Source of the DNA: Myxococcales bacterium
Lineage (GTDB): Bacteria > Myxococcota_A > UBA9160 > UBA4427
Reading direction: 5' to 3'
DNA length: 59,279 nt
Assembly (NCBI GenBank): GCA_012959805.1
Contig: DUCN01000122.1
Location: forward strand, 1-59,279
The translations under genes were made by a program, and so were the position numbers. Of this stretch, positions 54,185 to 59,279 are shown in pieces. Position 1 is the stretch's first letter. The number at the start of each line of letters is the position of its first letter. The notes beneath the pieces were generated by a model, which did not search any database, had not been told where the DNA came from, and saw only the letters and a program-made list of their open reading frames with translations.

Positions 54185-55774
54185 TTGAGAGCCATACTCT
54201 TTATAGGCTGCGTGCTGATCGCGCTTGGCTGCGCGACTCCGACACTCAGGGATCAGCGCTCGCTGACCGCGGACATGATCCCCGACGATGGTGGAGCGGC
54301 CATGCGAGACTCGGGTCCGCCTCGTCGCGTCATCCTGATTACGGTGGCCGGACTCGAATCCGCAGATTTCTTGAACGGGTGGGGTCGTACGGCGAGCGAA
54401 GGGGACGCGGTGCGGATGCCCAATCTGGCGCGCCTTGGGCGACAAGGCACGATCGGAATTCAGGTTCACCCGCCCTCGCCGAGCTCCACCTACGCCTCTC
54501 ATGCGACCATTGCCACAGGAAGACTCCCGAGCAGTCATGGGGTCATCGCCGACTCGACGCTGGATCGCGAAGGCGCCCGCGATCTGCCCTTTTGGGACAG
54601 CCGCTTGCTTCAGGGTGATGCGATCTGGGATGCGGCGATTGGCGGGGGTGTCCTCGCTCTGGGCTGGCCCTCGACCTTGGGTGCGCGAATCGAATGGATC
54701 GTTCCCGATGGCAGTCCCGACGCTTCGAGTCAGACCTGGCTCGAGTTCATCAATCGGCAGACGAGTCCTTCCCTTATGCAAGCGCTCGAAGAGATGGCCG
54801 CCTTGGCGATGCAAGTGCCAAACGATGATGGGGAAGAGAAGGGTGCCCGAGACCCGGCAACGTGGCCCACGCCGAGTGAGAAAGATACGGCGTTTGTCGA
54901 CCTCGCCTGTCGACTAAGTGAGACCGAGCGAGACCCTCGGCTGTGGCTGATTCGCTTGAGTCAAACGGCTTATGTTAAGGCCATTTCCGGGTCCGGGAGT
55001 TTGGACGCCGGGGCTGCGCTTGCGAGAGTCGACTCCGAAATCGGACGCTTGATCGGATGCCTGGACTTGGCCGGGCGGCTCGCTGACACAGCGATTTTCG
55101 TCACCGGTGACGTGGTGTATCGCGCCGTTCATACTCAGGTCGATCCGAACGTGACGCTCGTGAACCATGACTTGATCGGCCGGGACCCGCGGTCTTCGTT
55201 GGGCGTTCGTAGCTGGCGAGCGCTGCTTCGGTCGAATGGGCGCTCTGCCTATCTCTATGCTCGGGATGGCGAGAGTGCGCTCGAGGCGCGGAAATGGCTG
55301 GAAGAGGCGGCGGACGCGACGGATGCCTTCGAGGTCGTGTCAGCGTTAGAACTGGCAGAGTCCGATTCCGACCCCCAGGCATGGTTTGGGCTTGCTGCCA
55401 ATCCGGGTTTCGTCTTCGGAAATGGCTTGTCGAAGCCCATGCTTCGTCCCTCAAGGCTTCGCGCCAGTGCGGGTGCGCTTCCCTTTCGGGATCCAATCGA
55501 TTCGAGTGTAGGGTTCGTCGCTTGGGGTCGCGGAATTCGCCCGCAGATTCGCGTCCCGAGTATGGACCTCGCCGACATCGCTCCGACCATCGCGACACTT
55601 CTTGGATTGCGATTCGATTCTGAATTCGATGGCAAACCGGTGATCGGCATTCTTCGAGCCGCGGTGGCGCCCCAGCCACGCACCGGCCCGAAGAGGCTCG
55701 GCGCGGGCACGGATGGCGATGCTGATCGCGTGCTTCGCGAAATGCGCGGTGGTCGTGAATTGGGACAGGACTAA
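54185..55774 (+). CDS. alkaline-phosphatase/NPP-fold lipoprotein with degraded metal sites
   Basis: A TTG at 54185 starts a signal with lipobox LIALGC; the mature protein is about 500 residues. The nucleotide-pyrophosphatase/AP superfamily pattern is recognisable from STYASHATIATGRLPSSHGV and SMDLADIAPTIATLLGL. However, the first metal-binding Asp is Ala (ITVAGLESAD near 52) and the second-site DHG is replaced in FVTGDVVYRAV (near 307). The Ser/Thr nucleophile region is retained. It is thus either an inactive relative or a very divergent enzyme. Its stop overlaps the start of the DUF1232 gene by one base (TAATG), so they are coupled. Confidence 0.75.
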   Translation: MRAILFIGCVLIALGCATPTLRDQRSLTADMIPDDGGAAMRDSGPPRRVILITVAGLESADFLNGWGRTASEGDAVRMPNLARLGRQGTIGIQVHPPSPSSTYASHATIATGRLPSSHGVIADSTLDREGARDLPFWDSRLLQGDAIWDAAIGGGVLALGWPSTLGARIEWIVPDGSPDASSQTWLEFINRQTSPSLMQALEEMAALAMQVPNDDGEEKGARDPATWPTPSEKDTAFVDLACRLSETERDPRLWLIRLSQTAYVKAISGSGSLDAGAALARVDSEIGRLIGCLDLAGRLADTAIFVTGDVVYRAVHTQVDPNVTLVNHDLIGRDPRSSLGVRSWRALLRSNGRSAYLYARDGESALEARKWLEEAADATDAFEVVSALELAESDSDPQAWFGLAANPGFVFGNGLSKPMLRPSRLRASAGALPFRDPIDSSVGFVAWGRGIRPQIRVPSMDLADIAPTIATLLGLRFDSEFDGKPVIGILRAAVAPQPRTGPKRLGAGTDGDADRVLREMRGGRELGQD

Positions 55775-56265
55775 TGAGCGAAGTCGCCGTCACGATTGAA
55801 CTGAACCCGAGGGAAAGGCGGCTCTACGACCGGTTGCGTGACCGAATCGTTCCCATGCCAGACGCTGGCTCGGATGGCGGGAGCGTGAGTCGCAGCGGTG
55901 CTCGTGACTGGTTGCTGCTCTTGCCGGATCTCACGATTCTCCTCATGCGATTGCTGCGCGACTCCCACGTTCCGATCCTGCAAAAGGCCGTCGCCGTTGC
56001 CGGGGTGGCCTATGTGGTTTCGCCGATTGATCTGATTCCTGTACTCGTCTTTGGCCCGGTCGGTCTACTCGACGATCTATTGATCGTCTCGGCGTGTCTT
56101 TCTCGGCTGCTGAACCATGTGCATCCCGATGTTGTTCGGGAACATTGGTCCGGGCAGGGCGATGCCCTCGAAGTCATCCAGAATGTGACGGGGTGGTTTG
56201 AAAAGGGAGTTAGTCGACGGGTTTCGGATCTCGGCGACATTCTTCGTGGCCGTCGCTCGTCTTAG
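55774..56265 (+). CDS. YkvA-like DUF1232 membrane protein
   Basis: The 163-residue protein has the DUF1232 core VPILQKAVAVAGVAYVVSPI followed by DLIPVLVFGPVGLLDDLLIV, two hydrophobic segments joined by the SPIDLIP turn. The N-terminal 70 residues are hydrophilic. DUF1232 proteins are membrane proteins of unknown function, often near stress or envelope genes. It follows the alkaline-phosphatase-fold lipoprotein directly. The C-terminal part ends in a basic tail. Confidence 0.85.
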   Translation: MSEVAVTIELNPRERRLYDRLRDRIVPMPDAGSDGGSVSRSGARDWLLLLPDLTILLMRLLRDSHVPILQKAVAVAGVAYVVSPIDLIPVLVFGPVGLLDDLLIVSACLSRLLNHVHPDVVREHWSGQGDALEVIQNVTGWFEKGVSRRVSDLGDILRGRRSS

Positions 56266-56321
56266 AACCCCGGCCCAGGCCGCGTTTCGGACCGCGTTCC
56301 AGCCGTTGACGTTTTCCGATA

Positions 56322-56765
56322 TTACGTGCGCTCGTTGATCGGTAGAGCCGATCGACCGAGTCGCTCGCGGTCCGGCTTTGGAATCCTTCGAACCCTGCCA
56401 TCGCCATTGATCGTTGCGTGTTTGGTTCGCCCGGTCACGAGTAAGCGGGAATCACAGACGATTGTGTACGCCATCGCGAGAGAGGCTCCGCGCACCCATT
56501 CGAGCCAGGTTTTGATTTCGATCACGTCGTCGAAACGAGCGGGCTGTCGATAGTCGAGTTCCGCATGCGTGACAACGAAATGCAGATCCATCGCAATCCA
56601 ATCGGGATAGCTCTTGTCGTGCTCTTCGAGCCAGATGACCCGTGCATTCTCGAAGAAACGCAGATAATTAGAATGGTGGACGATCTCCATCGCGTCGGTT
56701 TCGTAGAAGGCCACGCGATGTTCGACCGTCGACGTCGTCGCCCCATCGGGAATCATTATTTGCAT
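56322..56765 (-). CDS. acyl-CoA thioesterase, YbgC/FadM type
   Basis: A 147-residue hot-dog-fold (4HBT) thioesterase. The active-site segment VAFYETDAMEIVHHSNYLRF includes the catalytic Asp, followed by FENARVIWLEEH and the sequence HAELDYRQPARFDDVIEIKT. Such enzymes hydrolyse acyl-CoA, chain length unknown. The ATG at 56765 (MQIMIPDG) has only a weak ribosome-binding site, and an open frame extends upstream, so the start is uncertain. It is downstream of gloB with a 49-base gap, probably cotranscribed. Confidence 0.87.
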   Translation of the reverse strand: MQIMIPDGATTSTVEHRVAFYETDAMEIVHHSNYLRFFENARVIWLEEHDKSYPDWIAMDLHFVVTHAELDYRQPARFDDVIEIKTWLEWVRGASLAMAYTIVCDSRLLVTGRTKHATINGDGRVRRIPKPDRERLGRSALPINERT

Positions 56766-56814
56766 GGGTGCTCGCAATAGCGCCTGCAGCCGGAAAGGAG
56801 ACTGAAGCTCAAAT

Positions 56815-57573
56815 CTAGAACGAATCCTTGAGCGTACGGATTCTCCCCAATTCCGCAGCACTTTCGGCGCGCATGAACGGGTTCGTTGCTTTTTCGGTGC
56901 GGATCGTCGAGGGAATCGTCATTTCGGCCGGCGTTGCGTCGTGCCAGTCCGCAGCCGCCTTTGCTCGAATGTCACGAACCGCGGCATGGCGTTTCTTGAT
57001 CTCGGCATTGTCCGGCTCGACGGTCAGTGCAAAACGCAGATTGCCTTCGGTGTACTCATGTCCGCAGTAGACAAGTGTGTCGTCGGGCAGCGCAGCAAGC
57101 TTGATGCAGAGCGCGTCGTACATCATCTGTGCGGTGCCTTCGAAGAGTCGGCCACAACCCGCCGCAAAGAGCATGTCGCCAGTAAAGACAGCCTTGGCCT
57201 CGTCGAATACATACGCAACGTGGCCGGAGGTATGTGAGGGGATGAACAGCACACGTGCACTCTGGTTGCCGACCTGGATTTTGTCGCCCTCGTCGATGCC
57301 ATGGGTCATGCCGGGGAGTCTCTCAGAATCCGAAACATGACCATAGACGGGAGCGCCATAACGTCTCGCCAATTCCGGGTTGGCCTTCGAGTGGTCAAAA
57401 TGATGATGCGTCGAAAGAATCAGTTTGACTTCCGCACCGGTCGCTTCGACGCGCCGAATGACCGGTTCGTCCTCAGGTGCGTCAATGATCGCGGCTTGCT
57501 TCGTTTCATCGCAGATCACGAGATAGGTGTAGTTGTCGCCGAAAGTCGGAATGCGCTCGATTTGTAGACCCAT
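56815..57573 (-). CDS. gloB: hydroxyacylglutathione hydrolase (glyoxalase II)
   Basis: A 252-residue metallo-beta-lactamase-fold enzyme with HHHFDHSKANPELARRYG for the binuclear metal site, HTSGHVAYVF, the bridging Asp in TGDMLFAAGCGRLFEG, and GHEYTEGNLRFA. Residues TEKATNPFMRA close to the end match the glutathione-binding helix of glyoxalase II. It hydrolyses S-lactoylglutathione to lactate and glutathione, completing methylglyoxal removal. No gloA is nearby. It is the first gene of a unit with the thioesterase. Confidence 0.95.
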   Translation of the reverse strand: MGLQIERIPTFGDNYTYLVICDETKQAAIIDAPEDEPVIRRVEATGAEVKLILSTHHHFDHSKANPELARRYGAPVYGHVSDSERLPGMTHGIDEGDKIQVGNQSARVLFIPSHTSGHVAYVFDEAKAVFTGDMLFAAGCGRLFEGTAQMMYDALCIKLAALPDDTLVYCGHEYTEGNLRFALTVEPDNAEIKKRHAAVRDIRAKAAADWHDATPAEMTIPSTIRTEKATNPFMRAESAAELGRIRTLKDSF

Positions 57574-57849
57574 GCGAAGACGCTAGCAGAATCAGTCTGC
57601 TGGCCAGAATCGACGGCTTCCACTACATCGGATTCACAGCGGGGCCGCAGTATCAGTTCTAGCTCGGTAGAAGCACGAGGAAAGTGGCGGGGCGTAGCCA
57701 GGCATTCTCGATCCTCGGGTCCAAACACGTGAACCGGTGGCCTCGATATGGAAATCATTCGAGAGTACGGAAAAGCACCGGACCCGCACGCGCGGTTGAT
57801 CGGTTGCGTCTGAGTCGTCGCATCGCCATGGCGACTTCGGCATGTCGCT

Positions 57850-58668
57850 TGCTATGTCTGGAAGAGCCGTTTCTCCCAGGGTCCCGGTGGACTGCTTGCC
57901 GCCATCCGATACGAACACCACGAACCCGAGAAGACTCTTCTGTATCAAGTCATTCGCGAACAACTCGAGACCTTCCTGACTCGAGCGCAAGGGCAGGGTG
58001 CGCCTGTTGCTCGCTTTGTCAAGCGAGAGATCCGTGCCTATCTTAAGTGCGGGGTCCTCGCGCATGGATTTTTGCGCGTCCATTGCGACTCGTGCGGGCA
58101 CGATCGCCTGGTTGCTTTCTCGTGCAAGAGTCGAGGGTTCTGCCCGTCCTGCGGCGGTCGGAAAATGGCGGACAAAGCCGCTTGGCTCGTCGATCGCGTA
58201 CTCGGAGCCTGCCGGCTCCTCCCCCCACGTTCCTGTCCGTCAGTGGGTGCTCACGCTTCCTTAATCCGCTGCGATACCGATGCGCCTGGGATGCAAGGCT
58301 GACCACGGAGGTCCTTCGCGCCTTCTTACGTTCCCTCTTTGCCGACCAGCGTCGACGCGCTCGCCGACGTTTCGGGATCCCGCGCGGTCAATGTGGCTCG
58401 GTCACTTTCATTCAGCGCTTCGGGTCGGCGCTGAACCTGACGCCGCATTTCCATGTGCTCGTGCTGGATGGGGTCTATCCCGGTCCCGCCCACGATCTCG
58501 GATCGTTCGTTCCGCTCCCGCCTCCAGAGACCGAAGACGTGGCCCGTGTACTGGCCGGTACCGCTCGTCGAATTCTCCGCATCGTCGAACGTCGGGGTCT
58601 CGATTCGAGTGAGGACACGTTGGCCTCGGACGAGCCGCTGCTAGCTCTGCTCACGGGCGCTTCCATTA
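57850..58668 (+). pseudogene. IS91-family (Y2) transposase, frameshifted and truncated
   Basis: Joined frames give an IS91/ISCR-type transposase. The first frame has AAIRYEHHEPEKTLLYQVIR, REIRAYLKCGVLAHGFLRVH and the zinc-binding CDSCGHDRLVAFSCKSRGFC PSCGG region. After a frame change near 58230 there is VPVRQWVLTLP, and after another NPLRYRCAWDARLT, then GSVTFIQRFGSALNLTPHFH with the HFHVLVLDGVY histidine motif. The sequence ends abruptly with LLALLTGASI at 58665; the catalytic tyrosine region is missing. At least two frameshifts plus a 3' truncation make it inactive. It marks the left side of a compositional change. Confidence 0.88.
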
Positions 58669-58672
58669 TGTT

Positions 58673-58809
58673 TTGACGACGTACAGGTCGGGGGTTAGGG
58701 GGCGAGGAGAGTGCTCACAGCGGGTGCAGCTGGCACAGGTTCAAACAAAAGTGGCGGCTAAAAAGCCACCACTTAAGACTTGCTTATTTATCTTGCTTAC
58801 TAACCAAGC
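58673..58809. other. junction zone after the IS91 remnant
   Basis: Within about 100 bases the sequence changes from GC-rich to clearly AT-rich. This is where the transposase is cut off. The terminator of the small lipoprotein gene lies in it. Confidence 0.4.
58749..58774 (-). terminator. terminator of the small lipoprotein gene
   Basis: AAGTGGCGGCT and AGCCACCACTT form an 11-bp stem with one non-Watson-Crick pair and a four-base loop; on the minus strand the stem is followed by TTTTGTTTG. It lies 35 bases past the stop of the lipoprotein gene. Confidence 0.75.
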
Positions 58810-58968
58810 CTACTTACTGCAGGGAGAAACCATTTCACTGATCGAAATTACACCTAGCAGGTAATCATTGGTGCAAACTTTTTCGTTGCCAATCATTCCC
58901 CTCGTGCCTGCACAAGCGCTGACTGCGAACAAAACCGCCACGACAGTCAAGATCTTGATAGTTTTCAT
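58810..58968 (-). CDS. small lipoprotein
   Basis: The 52-residue product has a classic lipoprotein signal: MKTIKILTVVAVLFAVSACA, with Cys19 as the lipidated residue. The mature part is only about 33 residues and has two further Cys (GNEKVCTNDYLLG and VSPCSK) that might form a disulfide. AAAGGAA precedes the ATG with ideal spacing, and a terminator follows, so this is a complete single-gene unit. Its AT-rich composition differs from all the genes to the left, which suggests transfer. It is unlike the tandem lipoproteins at 3.8-5.5 kb. Confidence 0.7.
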   Translation of the reverse strand: MKTIKILTVVAVLFAVSACAGTRGMIGNEKVCTNDYLLGVISISEMVSPCSK

Positions 58969-59279
58969 TTCGGTATTCCTTTCGAATAAGATTTGCCAAC
59001 AGTACGATGTACGCAAACTAGCATATATCAAAGAGATGACTTTGTCCGACGCCTGGCAATGTCTCTGGATTTCCTACTCGTCGTCACTTTGGGTCTGAGC
59101 GGATAGGCAAAATAAGCAGCGTTTTCTGCACCGCCGATACTAGGCAATATGACAACCAGGCCGCGGACTGAGGCCTACGCCCCGTTCCCGGGAGCAACAG
59201 TGCGACCGACAAGGCACGCTAGTCTTGTCCTTATTAATCTTCTATTCACATTCCGGCTGCTTTGTATCTGCCACTAGAG
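58969..59279. other. AT-rich right end of the window
   Basis: No gene can be supported in these 311 bases. It contains the promoter region of the small lipoprotein gene and then featureless sequence to the window edge. Confidence 0.35.

Overview
The window looks like chromosomal DNA of an aerobic, Gram-negative, high-GC bacterium of deltaproteobacterial type (Myxococcota or a related lineage). The reasons are a heme A synthase, lipoproteins, an outer-membrane two-partner secretion pair, an EF-G of the spirochaete/planctomycete/deltaproteobacterial class, ETF genes, an F420-type luciferase-like oxidoreductase and a peroxisomal-type SDR. The lineage is inferred from gene content only; no rRNA gene is present.

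Left end (1-5.5 kb): a frameshifted IS110-family transposase, the C-terminal remnant of a serine recombinase, tRNA-Ser(CGA), an IF-1 gene with a long N-terminus, a possible acyltransferase fragment, a frameshifted gene of unknown function and two tandem paralogous lipoproteins. This is a worn mobile-element edge beside a tRNA.

Centre-left (5.5-24.7 kb): a formyl-THF-hydrolase-like protein, fusA, an H1-like basic protein, a TerB-like protein, an ArsC-fold reductase, an LLM oxidoreductase, an exported methyltransferase-like protein, an orphan flagellar-rod-like protein, arsS, a 3-hydroxyacyl-CoA-dehydrogenase-type SDR, a thioesterase remnant, ctaA, a membrane-bound alkaline-phosphatase-superfamily transferase, a metallophosphoesterase and a bufferin (bufABC) RiPP cassette.

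Centre (24.7-34.2 kb): an aminotransferase class IV, citrate synthase, an ArnT-like lipid-linked glycosyltransferase opposite a GT2 glycosyltransferase, a YciH/SUI1 protein overlapping a CoA-binding protein, and a pair of M16 peptidases, one catalytic and one lacking the zinc site.

Centre-right (34.2-45 kb): one two-partner secretion operon, tpsB followed by a cysteine-free 2762-residue exoprotein with its own C-terminal helical region. It takes up a sixth of the window and is its most distinctive locus.

Right (45-59.3 kb): a TetR regulator with a palindromic site next to a diiron ferritin-like oxygenase, a WYL regulator, a patatin, efp, etfBA, two metallo-beta-lactamase-fold hydrolases, an alpha/beta-hydrolase and an alkaline-phosphatase-fold lipoprotein that have both lost catalytic residues, a DUF1232 protein and a thioesterase. 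The right end is a frameshifted IS91-family transposase, then an AT-rich stretch with a small lipoprotein gene and its own terminator. Several genes fit fatty-acid/acyl-CoA oxidation (SDR, ETF, thioesterases, citrate synthase). No CRISPR array or recognisable defence system was seen.
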